From contig CM055092.1 in the NCBI GenBank assembly GCA_029204225.1, forward strand, positions 83,696,026 through 83,760,025: a DNA stretch of 64,000 nt, in the 5' to 3' direction. This document shows positions 1 through 11,030 of this stretch, piece by piece (positions within the stretch are counted from its first letter, which is position 1; each line of letters starts with the position of its first letter). The position numbers were made by a program, and so were the translations under genes. The stretch is from Diphasiastrum complanatum. Its lineage: Eukaryota; Streptophyta; Lycopodiopsida; Lycopodiales; Lycopodiaceae. The notes under the pieces are model-generated. The model did not search any database. It was not told the origin of the DNA and saw only the letters and a program-made list of their open reading frames with translations.

Positions 1-480
1 GTATAAATTTTGATCCAATCCATAGTGGTCATCAAGTCAAGAAGGCAAAAGATTTTATCATCCGGGCCAGCAGCATTATAGCTGAGCATCAGTTGTCATC
101 CATGTCCGAAACAAGATTCACTACTTTATCAGCTTAATTCCAATCAAAAAGGTATGTTCAATCTCCCAATCATGCAAATCATAACGTAGCAATACATTCT
201 ACCCTTTAACGAAGCCGTATCAGGGCAGAACCCATACTGATTAGTAAAAGAGCAAAAGAATGTATTAGGTTCACATATACCTTCTACATGTAAGCAGCTA
301 TCTTTCATTACGCAGACGAACAGAGACTTGACAATGGCCATAGCGCTGGGTGCTAGAGCAACTCCATGCTATACTAGCCCCATGGATTTCACATAACACA
401 TTTCTGGGAGTCCAAGCACTGAACATATTGGTCAATTCCATGCCATTCAAGTGTACCATAGTCGAGCTCCATATGAGTAC
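1..480. other. Flank of element A, no gene seen
   Basis: No supported gene. Open frames here are short and lack recognisable motifs. The last five bases (476-480, agtac) are a candidate target-site duplication of the retroelement that starts at 481. Confidence 0.5.
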
Positions 481-1325
481 TGTGAAAAATGCAAAAATAA
501 GCTTGGTAGTGGCCAAAAATCTTGTATATAAATAAACACACATGTGTGGAGCCTGTTATCACGTGTGAAAATAGTGTACTTGTCATGTACCATAATCATA
601 TAGGTTGTACATATGATTTAATTCAAGTTCTAGTGGCTAAAAAGGCCAAAAACTAGTTTTCTAGACATATGACACATGGCATCAGTCTATTGCTTGCATG
701 AGCCACATCCTTTGGTTAGGTGTCACATACCATGTGTAGAGGACAGCTCACATGTGTGGAATAAGCTGAAGTAGACGAATTTTTACTTCTAGAAGATTTT
801 CAAGTAGATCTCCATATAGAAGGAAAATAGACCAAAAGTGCTCAAAATAGAAGGTTTTGTCCAAGTGTCAGTTTTGCATGATGAATCATCATATGACAAA
901 GCACCTTCACACATGTGGGATCAAAGAGATGATCAGTACCACGAGCTCCCGCTTATTGTATATATAGAGCCACATTTGGCCATAATCAGTGTGAGACACC
1001 AATCTTGGTTTTGGAAGCAATTTTGAGTGATTCTCTCCATTTGTCTACATTTGTTTTGATTGTTTTGAGGTTCTATCAATGTGTACTTGATTTTCAGGTT
1101 GGAGTCCGTACTCAGAGAGTTTTTCACACGTGTGAAACCAGAAAGTACACTTACCTTCAATTAATGATTGTTCTTGTTAGGATTTTGTATCTAGAATTGA
1201 TCTAGATTGATTTTAATCTGAAGTAGATTGATAGATCAACTAATCTGACAACCAATCCCTCTTGAGGATCAGATTAGGATCCACTCTTGGTCCTTTTTGT
1301 GCTTTTTTTGCACAAGTACGTGACA
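481..1325 (+). repeat. 5' LTR of element A
   Basis: Begins tgtgaaaaatgc and matches 4424-5267 almost base for base. It carries several CACATGTG or CACGTGTG palindromes (near 537, 560, 748, 908 and 1126) and a TATA-like tatatatag near 959 that could serve as its promoter. Confidence 0.85.
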
Positions 1326-1345
1326 GAGCCTAGTACAAGAGGTTT
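1321..1345 (+). promoter_or_regulatory. Degenerate primer-binding site of element A
   Basis: The sequence gacagagcctagtacaag resembles the tcagagccaagtacaag stretch next to the LTR of element C, the usual Met-tRNA-type site. The first bases have drifted from tggtatc. Confidence 0.5.
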
Positions 1346-2907
1346 TGTTGAAATTGATAGGGTTAATTCAAATCAAAGCCAAAATTAGCAGTTTTCTAGT
1401 CAAATTTTGTGTAGCGAGTTGGATTTGATAGCTATCCTCAAAATTTTTGGTCCAGATCTTGTTGTGGGCTGTAGGACCCCTTTTCACACGTGTGAGGCTG
1501 TACAGCTCCGGTTTTGGTTGAGAAATTTCAAAAATTTGTAGAATTTGACTCACATACCCAATTTGAGTGATTTTTAGTGCAAAATCAAGCATTTTCTATA
1601 GTAAATCTAATCCTTTGATTAGTTTTTAGATTAGATCAGACAAAAAATTAAATTTGAAGCTTGAATTAGGTGCATTAATTGATTATCTCTGATTTTTTGA
1701 GTGCATGTTGAAGTTGAGAGAGATTCTACTAAAAATCATAGATTAAAGAGTGATATGCAATGTGAGAGGTTGCAATCCATTGTACCATCACTCTAGATTT
1801 GTTCAAAAGTGATATGGTCAAGTTTAGAAGCATCAATTTGCTAGAAAACATCTTTGGATCTGTCCTCCAAGTGAAACCTTTGAGATTTTCTAGTGCATAT
1901 AGAGCATCTATGCAAATCTTTTGTAGAATTTGACATAGATTGGCTTAAATTGATAGTTCTATAAAAGAGATTGAGATTCAACTCACATTGTTCAACCCTA
2001 CTCATTTGTTTGAGTGATTGTAAGGTTTGAAAAGAGTCATTAAGGTGTCTATGGCAAATGTGCAGAGAGAGATCCAATTTTCTAAGAGTTCCTTCGTTTG
2101 TAGAGGGCAAGATCTAGAAGCTCATTACGTGTTGTTATAGGTGAAGAATTTGTCTTCTCCTAGGTGATCAAATCTTTCTAAGTGGTATTAGCTCTTTTAA
2201 GCACAATATCTTAGTGAGAAAAATCACAACTTTTGATTTTGAATTTCATTCCAAGTCTTAAAAAGTAGAATAATTGGTATAATCCAATAGGAGTGATTGA
2301 ATTCAATTTGTTGAGCAAAAATTGACATAGAATGTATGAAACTCAAATTATTTCTATTCAACTTTCTTTGTGAGAGTGTGAGGGTCAATTTGTGATCTCA
2401 TTGGATGTCTAGAATGAGGAGGAGTCCATATTTGAGTATTCATGCATGGTTGAGATCTTTGTGAATATCTAGTTGTCTAATTTTTAAGCTTTGTGAAAAA
2501 TTGGGGGTATAGTTTGTTGTCAAATCAAATCAAATTCATTCTAAATCTCAAGTGTGAGATTATTTGGGTCAAGAATTAGTCCAAAAGAAGTGATTAAGTT
2601 TGATTTTCATGTATTTGAAACAAAACCCATCTTTTGTTCAAGAATCTCAAGTGTTGAGAGAACTAGTGAAGTGAAAAGGAAAATCTAGGTGTCAAATCTT
2701 TTTCATATCCATTTCAACTTTCAAAAGAAAGAGTCATTGGTATTTGATGAGTCCAATAGGAGATTGGATCTGATTTCTTTAGTGATTTGATTCAAAGATT
2801 GTGTGCTTTTGTCTTAGTGATCAAAGCAAAGTTTCCAAGTGACTAGTCATTATTGTGAAAATTGATTCTTAGGTTTGTGAGCTAGATCTTTTGTCGATCC
2901 TTCTAGA
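1346..2907. other. Non-coding leader of element A
   Basis: About 1.5 kb of AT-rich internal DNA with no long frame and no recognisable gag. In an autonomous copia element the gag N-terminus would lie here. One further cacacgtgtg palindrome occurs near 1486. Confidence 0.5.
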
Positions 2908-4287
2908 TTGTTGAAGATGTTCAACTCTAGTCTCTTGAAAGTCACAAATTACATTTGTAGAATCATGTCACAGGTTTGTATTCACATGGCATCAATAGGT
3001 GGCATCCTATTGAAGGAAAGAAAGGATCTTGAGTGCAACCTTTGTGGAAAGGGAGGATATATTTTCTCAAGATGCTACAAAAAGAAGACCAATTCATCCA
3101 AGGAGAACCAAAGCAAGGGGGCCGAGGTGAAGGATGGAGCTTCAAGTTCAAAATGCAAATACAAGAAGGACAAGTCCAAGGAAAGGTGTTTCCTTTGTGG
3201 AAAGGTGAATGAGGCTTGGAGCCTCACAAGGACTTGCAAGATTTGTCTTCAAGATTCCATCACAACACATGTTGAATCTTTTGAAATTTTTCATTTGGAA
3301 GTGCATTGTCTGGTTCAAGATGCAAAGATAGATGTCACTTTCATGAAAGTAACTTGGATTTATTTTATGTCCTTGGAAAGTATTTTGCTTGTAACTTTGG
3401 ACAAGTTCAAACTTATTGTTATTATCCAAGAGAAATCAATCAAGAATAAGGAGCAATCACAAAATGAAAATAGTTTCATTTATGCTCTCATGTCAACTTA
3501 TGAAGACCCATTTTGCTTTGAAGAGATTTTTGTATCCCAAAGGTGGATTAAGGCAACACTAGTTGAGTGTGATGCCTTAAAAGATAGCAAAATATGTTTT
3601 TCTTGTAAGCTTACATTAGTTATGAAGTCAAAGAAATGGAAATATCTTCATAATGTAGGATCTTTTGGTTTCAATAAGATCATGAATGATGTGTTCATTC
3701 ATAAAAATGAAAATTGTAAGTTTTCAATCTTAAAGGCAAGTTGTAAACTTCTTATGAGAATAAGTGAAGCATCCAAAGTGGACACTTATATCCATAAGCA
3801 AGTAGTTAGCCTTATTGAGATGGAAATGCCTTTTGATTTCAATATTGGAAAAATTATGCCAAGTTGTGGTGATTTTTGGACTTATGTTTCTAGCATAAGT
3901 AATGTTAATAATCGTAGGAAGTGCATATTGAATGGTCATACTTGTTGTGATCATTATGAGACATGGAGGTCTCGGTTTTCCATCAAGAAGGAGCATCATG
4001 AAGAGGATCTTAAGGAGTCATCTCAAGGTTCAAGTGTGCCAAGGATTGAGGAGGAGAGACCTTCTCAAGTTGTGATTCCAAAAAGAAACTCAAGAAACAT
4101 GGTTAAACCCATGTGGCTCACATTTCAAGGGAAAGAGAAGCATATCTCATGTGAAGGAGCAAGCCTCAAGGTCAAGCATCTACATGAAAATTGGAAGGAA
4201 TCAATTTTGGAGGTGCTAGGATGGTGCAAAGCTCTCAAGTTCATCAAAGATGTCAACATCAAAGAAGCACTATCATGGACATCGTGA
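2908..4287 (+). CDS. Element A ORF: gag-tail and linker remnant without pol
   Basis: A 459-codon frame inside element A. Residues 43-56 form a zinc-knuckle-like motif (C43, C46, C56) with Tyr51 where the usual His should be. A second partial knuckle starts at C94/C97 (CFLCGK) after a lysine-rich SSSK...KDKSK stretch that matches element C. The middle, about residues 110-350, has no family I recognise. The C-terminus (ESSQGSS, then a basic segment with KRNSRN) looks like the linker normally found between copia integrase and RT, and the frame stops soon after. The protease DSG, integrase DDE and RT YVDD are all absent. It is probably a decayed or rearranged gag-pol remnant kept open because the insertion is young. 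Confidence 0.6.
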   Translation: MLKMFNSSLLKVTNYICRIMSQVCIHMASIGGILLKERKDLECNLCGKGGYIFSRCYKKKTNSSKENQSKGAEVKDGASSSKCKYKKDKSKERCFLCGKVNEAWSLTRTCKICLQDSITTHVESFEIFHLEVHCLVQDAKIDVTFMKVTWIYFMSLESILLVTLDKFKLIVIIQEKSIKNKEQSQNENSFIYALMSTYEDPFCFEEIFVSQRWIKATLVECDALKDSKICFSCKLTLVMKSKKWKYLHNVGSFGFNKIMNDVFIHKNENCKFSILKASCKLLMRISEASKVDTYIHKQVVSLIEMEMPFDFNIGKIMPSCGDFWTYVSSISNVNNRRKCILNGHTCCDHYETWRSRFSIKKEHHEEDLKESSQGSSVPRIEEERPSQVVIPKRNSRNMVKPMWLTFQGKEKHISCEGASLKVKHLHENWKESILEVLGWCKALKFIKDVNIKEALSWTS

Positions 4288-4410
4288 TTTCAGATCAACA
4301 TCAAGCTCATTGGCTGATCTTCACACCTTTTGAACCAGCAAAGACCAATTCAGCTCATGGAGTCAAGTTCAAGATCATCATGTTTTCCATCAAGCTAGAT
4401 TTACCAAGTA

Positions 4411-4423
4411 GATTTTTTAGGAG
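4411..4423 (+). promoter_or_regulatory. Polypurine tract of element A
   Basis: The bases gattttttaggag directly precede the TG start of the right LTR, where plus-strand priming occurs in LTR elements. Assigned from position and purine content. Confidence 0.45.
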
Positions 4424-5267
4424 TGTGAAAAATGCAAAAATAAGCTTGGTAGAGGCCAAAAATCTTGTATATAGATAAACACACATGTGTGGAGCCTGTT
4501 ACCACATGTGAAAATAGTGTACTTGTCATGTACCATAATCATATAGGTTTTACATATGATTTAATTCAAGTTCTAGTGGCTAAAAAGGCCAAAAACTAGT
4601 TTTCTAGACATATGATACATGGCATCAGTCTATTGCTTGCATGAGCCACATCCTTTGGTTAGGTGTCACATACCATGTGTAGAGGACAGCTCACATGTGT
4701 GGAATAAGCTGAAGTAGACGAATTTTTACTTCTAGAAGATTTTCAAGTAGATCTCCATATAGAAGGAAAATAGACCAAAAGTGCTCAAAATAGAAGGCTT
4801 TGTCCAAGTGTCAGTTTTGCATGATGAATCATCATATGAAAAAGCACCTTCACACATATGGGATCAAAGAGATGATCAGTACCATGAGCTCCCACTTATT
4901 GTATATATAGAGCCACATTTGGCCATAATCAGTGTGAGACACCAATCTTGGTTTTGGAAGCAATTTTAAGTGATTCTCTCCATTTGTCTACATTTGTTTT
5001 GATTGTTATGAGGTTCTATCAATGTGTACTTGATTTTCAGGTTGGAGTCCGTATTCAGAGAGTTTTTCACACGTGTGAAACCAAAAAGTACACTTACCTT
5101 CAATTAATGATTGTTCTTGTTAGGATTTTGTGTCTAGAATTGATCTAGATTGATCTTAATCTGAAGTAGATTGATAGATCAAGTAATCTGACAACCAATC
5201 CCTCTTGAGGATCAGATTAGGATCCACTCTTGGTCCTTTTGTACTTTTTTTGCACAAGTACATGACA
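4424..5267 (+). repeat. 3' LTR of element A
   Basis: Direct copy of 481-1325 with scattered single-base differences. It ends in gcacaagtacatgaca. If the true end is gcaca (5256), the next five bases, agtac, match 476-480 as a target duplication. Confidence 0.85.
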
Positions 5268-6372
5268 TTACTTATAACAAGCAGACTTTGAATGCAGGAA
5301 AAAAAAATTTGCAATAACTCAAACCCATGTCAACTTATACGCATGCAAGATCAGCACATTCTTGATTTACTACTTAAAAACCATTATAAGCAATGCTTGT
5401 AGTTTTATCATGCATGCATGAGTTTGACCGTAGTAATGAGTTAGGCTACCCATTGTGTCGGTGATATTCCATATGGCATCGTACCTGAATGAGAGGCGAA
5501 GTCCTTTCTTGTGAACTATCCATCTTTCGCTGCTTAAACGAATCACCTATGTACTAAAAGCATTCAAACTGAAAGCGTTGGGTTAAGTACCGTGCCATCC
5601 GTTACTTGTTTTCCCGAAGATTTATAACGTAGCAATCTACTCTTCGTGAGCATTCCATTCTTTACCATACCCACCATATATAGATTATCAATTATTGTAA
5701 ACACGTCTTCTCAAGAGTATCATAGCATACCAAGCATTCTTTATACTACTTCCTTTCTCGTACTATCGATACCTTGTGCAATGGTAACTCTCTATTAAAG
5801 GAGGATATATGCTAAGCTTTATGGTGTAGAATGAATGCTACACTTTGTTGTGATTACCTTAGTGTAATAGCAAGTTCTGGCTTGGAAACTTTTAGTTGGA
5901 TACTTCTACAATCAAGCGCTGACTCAAGGAGCAAAAGTGGGCATTTTCACATGTATTACACCAACCTTTCTATGCTTATAGTGGGTGCTGACATCGAGCT
6001 AGCATATGATAATGATTATCACATTTTTGTACAGAAATGATATGGAAGTGGTCGCTGGCCAGTGCCCTCTCTGATGGGGAGATTGGCCGCTGGCTAGCGC
6101 TTTTTTGTGGCTCAAGAATCGCAATACCATCTGTGATTTAGTATAGCTTTATGTATGAGCATTGCTCCACGCATTTTTCAGTATGAAAGGCCATCAAAAA
6201 TGCGATGGACCGCTGTCCTTCCAAACGGTTTCCGGAAAAACCGGAAATTATAGCATAAATGTGGATGATATGAATGTTATTGCTACACGCGTTTGGCTGT
6301 AACTTGCTACATATGATGGCTCCAGGTGTATGCTTGTTTAGTATGATAGAAACTGTGATGCTATTTGTCTCT
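5268..6372. other. Intergenic, nothing recognised
   Basis: No frame with coding character, no RNA gene and no repeat family recognised on either strand. Confidence 0.4.
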
Positions 6373-6430
6373 GATTATATCCTTACCTTTGTTTGTAGTA
6401 TGATTATATCCTTACCTTTGTTTGTAGTAT
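6373..6430 (+). repeat. 29-bp tandem duplication
   Basis: Two exact head-to-tail copies of a 29-bp unit beginning gattatatccttacc, at 6373 and 6402. Confidence 0.9.
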
Positions 6431-6504
6431 TGTTCATATGATTACTCTTCCAAGAACATTCACAAGCCTTCTCTTCATCAACAATCACGATAAGGTAGAG
6501 CACC

Positions 6505-6506
<2 letters not shown>

Positions 6507-6581
<75 letters not shown>
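6507..6581 (+). repeat. (GA)n microsatellite
   Basis: About 37 uninterrupted GA dinucleotides. Any frame read through it (RERERE or LSLSLS) is an artefact. Confidence 0.98.
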
Positions 6582-6582
<1 letters not shown>

Positions 6583-6893
6583 ATGAAGAGTCAAGAATAG
6601 GGTTGTGTGATTTTCTTATTTATAGAAATCAGAGAACACTTAGGAGTACTAAGTGCAAATTATTGTTCACCGTTAGATTGAATGTCCATAATGTGCATAA
6701 ATTCTAGCCATCGAAGGATTTCCAACTTTCCCACCATTTTTTTAAAAAAAAACTTTTTTTTTTGTTTTGTGGGGTCTTCCAACATATTGAGGCATTTTTA
6801 GGCACTTCTGTGAATAAGATTTATGCGAGACACATGCATTCCACAGAAACTCGTGAAGCGAATAGAGTAGTATATGTATGTGATAGAGCCCGT

Positions 6894-6894
6894 G

Positions 6895-6930
<36 letters not shown>

Positions 6931-6943
6931 GGGGGGGGGGGGG
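6894..6943 (+). repeat. (GA)n followed by a run of 24 G
   Basis: A GA tract of about 26 bases runs directly into 24 consecutive G (6920-6943). A G run this long can form a G-quadruplex and is also prone to length errors in sequencing. Confidence 0.95.
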
Positions 6944-7665
6944 AACAACCATTGTTATATTGCATCATTTAAAAGGATTGTGGAGGCCAAACTTGCATGC
7001 TTCAAGCGATCAAACTTGGTATGTTTATAGAATGAACAATTTTTTGATCTCCTTGGTTTGCACGTCATTTGAAATACAGTGTCTTAATGGGTTATCCAAG
7101 AATTTTTTTTTTGGGATCGAAAATGTTTTTCTTTTGCTAGCCTGGTGGTTGGGATCTTGTTTTTGCCATGCTTTTTGCTGGGTAGCCGACATGGCAATGT
7201 GTTTTTGCAATGGGTAGCTACGTGCATGGCAAAAAACCTTCCCACTGGCTAGCCAGTCTGCTAGATTAGGTTGACCGACGAGCAACCCTAATGGGTTGAG
7301 TGGCCAAATAGCAAGTTCGAAATTCTTTTGTCAACCCATTGTTTGGCCAGCTCATTGACTAGCAAGTTGCAATCAGCCCATTAGGGATGATCGGCCACTT
7401 TAGCGTTAATGGACTGATTGATCCAACTTGCATGTTGGCCAACAAACATTTGCTTGCAAGTTGGCAATCTTTTTGTTTTTGTTAGTGGAGTGGATAGGCT
7501 GATTGATCTTGGCAAAATATATGGGTGCCAATGCAATAACTTCATCTTTGCAGTCACACTACAAAAACCTTGGTAAAAGAAGTGGCAGAAGCATGCTCAT
7601 TGTGATTTCTACACCATTCAGGACAGTCGAGTCTTAATATATTGGTGCAGTCCTAGTTATGCAGT
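6944..7665. other. Intergenic, nothing recognised
   Basis: No supported gene. The stretch 7230-7480 is dense in short ggcca, ctagc and ttggcca words but has no clear repeat period. Confidence 0.4.
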
Positions 7666-7849
7666 CATATAATTCAAATTAGGCAACACGTTTGCTAATC
7701 TCCCCTCCATTATCAGAGGCCAGGCTTCTTGCCAACGGTGCCTGTTTCTTTATCCCATATAATTCAAATTAGGCAACACGTTTGCTAATCTCCCCTCCAT
7801 TATCAGAGGCCAGGCTTCTTGCCAACTCATGGGTGCCTGTTTCTTTATC
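7666..7849 (+). repeat. 90-bp tandem duplication
   Basis: A unit beginning catataattcaaattagg occurs at 7666 and again at 7756. The copies are nearly identical; the second has a 4-bp insertion (tcat) near its end. It lies just beyond the 3' end of the minus-strand gene at 7872-9485 and may be in its 3' UTR. Confidence 0.9.
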
Positions 7850-7871
7850 TTAAAAAGCTCCAAAACCAAAC

Positions 7872-9485
7872 CTATCTAGTGGTTCTTGAGAGCCAAGAAT
7901 CTAACAGACGTTGCTTTGAAGCATTTCGTGGAGGTCTTTTTCCAGCTCGAGGACAAATCCATCCATCTTTGGATGTATTAACAGAATTCAAATCAGCCGA
8001 GTCTTTCTCTGACTTCACAAAACATAGGGACTGTAGGGTGATATCACTTCCAGAATCCTTTTTATCACACTTTGGATGAGATTGTCGTCGAGAAAAGTTT
8101 GAATCCATCAGAGGCCTTTTGATTTGAAGCACTGCTGGAGCTATGTTTGAAACTGAAGATCCATTTCGTACACTTGTGCCAGCAATATTCTCTTTTCCTG
8201 GGGAAGGCCTTCGGCACTTTGGTGGATTTGGGCTTCGTATGACTAAATTTTTGACTGGCTTCGGTGGCTCTTGATTTGACTGAGCACACTCCAAGTCTAT
8301 GTCAGAAACTGAATGCTGTTCAAAGCTAGTTTTGGTTTTCCCTTGAGGTTCATCACCTGGTAATTTCTGTGAGCAATCCCTTGAATATCTCTTTGCAAAT
8401 TCCAAATACATCTGAAAAATTGTTAAAAACAAACTCAGTACATGATCTTTAAAGCCAGTCCCTCTTCAAATCACCTAATGATGAAAACTATGCTGAGAAA
8501 TAACAATCACCCACAAACAGATTAGATTGCAATACATAAGAGAACGGTGCAGCAACACGCCTCAAGATCTGCTACACATACAAAAATCAGTCTACCACTA
8601 CTACGACATCAGCCTGGAAAAATTTGAGGCTTCACCTGAATGCAAAAATGATCTGGAGAATAGACCTTATCACAAAACAAGTAGCAGGACAGAAAAGTCC
8701 AACAGCTTTATGCTTGTTGAAGATGGGCATGCACAAATAAGGGCATACAATTTTGGAGGGACGGATGCCATAGATAAACGTATGACTAACAGCTTGAAGA
8801 TGGATTCATAAATTATTGAATGAATACCTTCTGAGCTTCATAGTGACAAGTTTGCTGAATCTGCTTAAAAGACGCACTACATTCTACAGGGTTGCAGTTC
8901 GTGCTTGTACATTGACTACCTTCAGCTTCATGACCATCAGGTTCTTCTGATGAAATTGAGGCCAGCAATAACTCTGTGTCGATTTCATTGACGGGATATG
9001 AGTAGAGTTCTTCGCTACAGGAAAAATCTGTATCAAGCTCTGATGCTCCAAATTTTGCTTGAACATTTGAGCCTTGGTCAAGCAGTTCTGCATATGTACG
9101 ATATTAAAATTATAAAAAACATATACTGGATTTGCTCTTACAAGCAAAAGAAAAGCTCTCTGGGAACACCAGCTATGGTCCAAAATATACACATGTAAAG
9201 CTATAAACCTGCACAAAAAATTTGTAAGGAACACAATAGACATTTTGCAGCCTACGACGAAGATGAATTTTTACAAAAACGCTCTTGCAAGACGGCAACA
9301 AATTTAGCTATATCTTTGGCAATTGCAAAGGGAACCTACAGATGCATGAACATACCATTTGGAGATCTTTCATGCTTTTGCTTCAGAACAAAGTCATGCT
9401 GCAGACAGAAGTCTTGATAAGTATCTGCAGCAGCAAGCTGATAAGGACTATCTAAGAATGCAGCTGGACTTACAGCTTGAAACAT
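7872..9485 (-). CDS. Three-exon gene, unknown function, KEN motif
   Basis: Coding exons 9485-9356, 9087-8828 and 8411-7872 join with matching phases at GT-AG borders to give 309 aa. I do not recognise the family. The N-terminus starts MFQAVSPAAFLDSPYQL. The middle exon is acidic (SELDTDFSCSEELYSYP). The last exon is basic and disordered-looking, with RRPSPGKENIAG, which combines a CDK-type SPxK site with a KEN degron motif, and it ends KQRLLDSWLSRTTR. KEN plus a CDK site suggests a protein destroyed by the APC/C, but that is inference. I used the first ATG in the first visible exon. That exon is preceded by acceptor-like sequence, so the true start may lie upstream, possibly in the exons at 13.6-14.4 kb. 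No frameshifts are seen, so it is probably functional. Confidence 0.75.
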
Positions 9486-9996
9486 TGCAAGCTGTTTAAA
9501 TCTGAAATCTTGCAAAAGAAAAATATCTACTGTTAAGCTACAGCAGATTCTACATCCGATGCTGAAGAAGAATGGAGTAACTTTTCTATGGCAGTGTTTC
9601 TGATGCTTAAGAGGACGAACAACATCCATGCAACTTTCTTTTTAAGACAATTCAAAAAAGCAAGCTGACAACTTTCCACCTTCAAATGAATAGGTGCAGA
9701 TGCAAAAACAAATTCACACCACATATACAACATATAACATTTTCTTCCATCTTGTACCCAAGAAGAAACAGTAATATTTAAACTAACCCCCACTCTTGCA
9801 ATCATAAAGTCAGTGCTCTACCTTAAAAAAGCTCAAAATTCATGTTTCCTTATCAGAAAGAGCAGCAGACATCCTAGTAATCCACGAGTGTGCATGAAGC
9901 ACTTTAGTGAAAGACATGCAGCATTGTAAAGTAAGTAAATAACAAACTTACACTAAGTTGGCAGTATTATCTCATCACTAAACAGAGGCACAGTAT
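9486..9996 (-). other. Upstream region of the 7.9-9.5 kb gene
   Basis: Between 9487 and 9520 the minus strand has a pyrimidine-rich stretch ending tttgcaag and then ttcag and aacag, so the first visible exon may be spliced to an upstream exon. A donor-like AAG|GTAGAG on the minus strand near 9820 could end a non-coding first exon. No coding frame stands out. Confidence 0.3.
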
Positions 9997-11030
9997 TGTT
10001 AGTGGGAAAAATTGAAATTCCCCGCCTCCATAGTTTTGTCCTTTGGATCCTTCTAGAAGTTTCTAATGGGTATAATGAACTAAACACTCGTTAGTTAGTT
10101 CAGTTGATTTGATTTGGTGTCTTTGTAGGCAAATATATGTGGTCAAGTTCATAACACGGTATCAAAGCACTTTCCTGACCTAAATTGCTGCTAGAAAAAT
10201 TTCTTTGATCTCTTGTTCATTCCTAATCAACCTTTTTTCTCTCACTTCTGCGCTCTTACGACACCTTCCCTCAGCTACCTTAGCCATGATTGGCTGGTCC
10301 ACCCTTTCCTTCAGTTGCTGAAATTATTTTTATCCTCCATCAATGATCCAACCTCTTTTCTCTCTTCTGTCCTCTTGCGTCACCTTCCCCAGTCCCCCTG
10401 AAACAGGGTTGCTGATCTGCCCCCTTCTTCAGCCCCGATTGGCTCTCTCAATCACAATCCATTCCCCCAATCATGATCCATCCTCCCTCAGCCTCAATCC
10501 GGCTTCCATCTTCCAATTGGCATACCCCCTCTCTTAGCCCCTATCCATCCTCTGTCAGCAACAATCCTGATGCTTCTAATTCATATATTGTTGAGGAGAA
10601 TGTTGATCCCTGATGTTGCTGAATGTTTAGCCCAACTTGCCTTTGTTGGCAATGAGTTTATCGCTTTAGTCAATTCTGGCAGCACACCATCCTTTGTTAG
10701 TCACTAGTAGCATTCCTTCACATATTCACGTTGTCCCTATTGCATCCCCGAACCCACTAGCTATCAAGGTCGCTAGTTCTCATCCTAAAGCTCATTGTGT
10801 AGCCATTATGTACAATAGTCTCATGCTATTCAATTGACTTAAAGTATTGCATAGTTGGAATGACGATAAGAGTGATCGCTTCCAATCTTCAGTCAAGATG
10901 AGAGTCGATATGGAGGCGCTTATGTTACCAGAATATAACAAATTTGATTGTAAAAGTTTTGAAGTCTGGAAATATGAAGTAAAAAGTTCTTTTGTGATGT
11001 TTGATTCATGGGACTTGAATAGTGCTTAAG
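9997..11030 (+). mobile_element. Short-LTR copia fragment (LTR, PBS, gag start)
   Basis: A 161-bp LTR (9997-10157) starts tgtta and ends taaca and is followed at once by cggtatcaaagcac, a Met-tRNA-type primer site. After a pyrimidine-rich leader, frame 10870-11029 reads MRVDMEALMLPEYNKFDC and then FEVWKYEV, the N-terminal gag pattern of copia elements (a KFDGxNFxxWK-like stretch). It then stops, with no further pol and no 3' LTR found. It is a truncated insertion; if the exons at 7.9-9.5 and 13.6-14.4 kb are one gene, it sits in an intron. Confidence 0.7.

Larger units (their letters stand above)
481..5267 (+). mobile_element. LTR retrotransposon A (copia lineage, non-autonomous)
   Basis: Two near-identical direct repeats of about 845 bp bracket 3.1 kb of internal DNA with a single ORF. 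A degenerate Met-tRNA-type primer site follows the left repeat, and a purine-rich stretch (tttttaggag) lies just before the right repeat. No integrase core, reverse transcriptase or RNase H can be read inside, so it would need proteins in trans. The ORF shares the SSSK...KDKSK...CFxCGK segment with element C at 35.9-40.5 kb, which puts the two in one lineage. The few LTR differences imply recent insertion. The right boundary is uncertain by about 11 bp: ending the LTR at gcaca (5256) gives agtac on both flanks, while ending it at tgaca (5267) gives longer repeats without a matching duplication. Confidence 0.85.

Noticed and set aside
6375-6948. Open frames reading RERERE or LSLSLS
   Set aside because: They are translations of GA/CT microsatellites, as are the frames at 33649-34018 and 55837-56124.
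8527-8811. 94-codon plus frame
   Set aside because: Lies across an intron of the well-supported minus-strand gene; no independent evidence.
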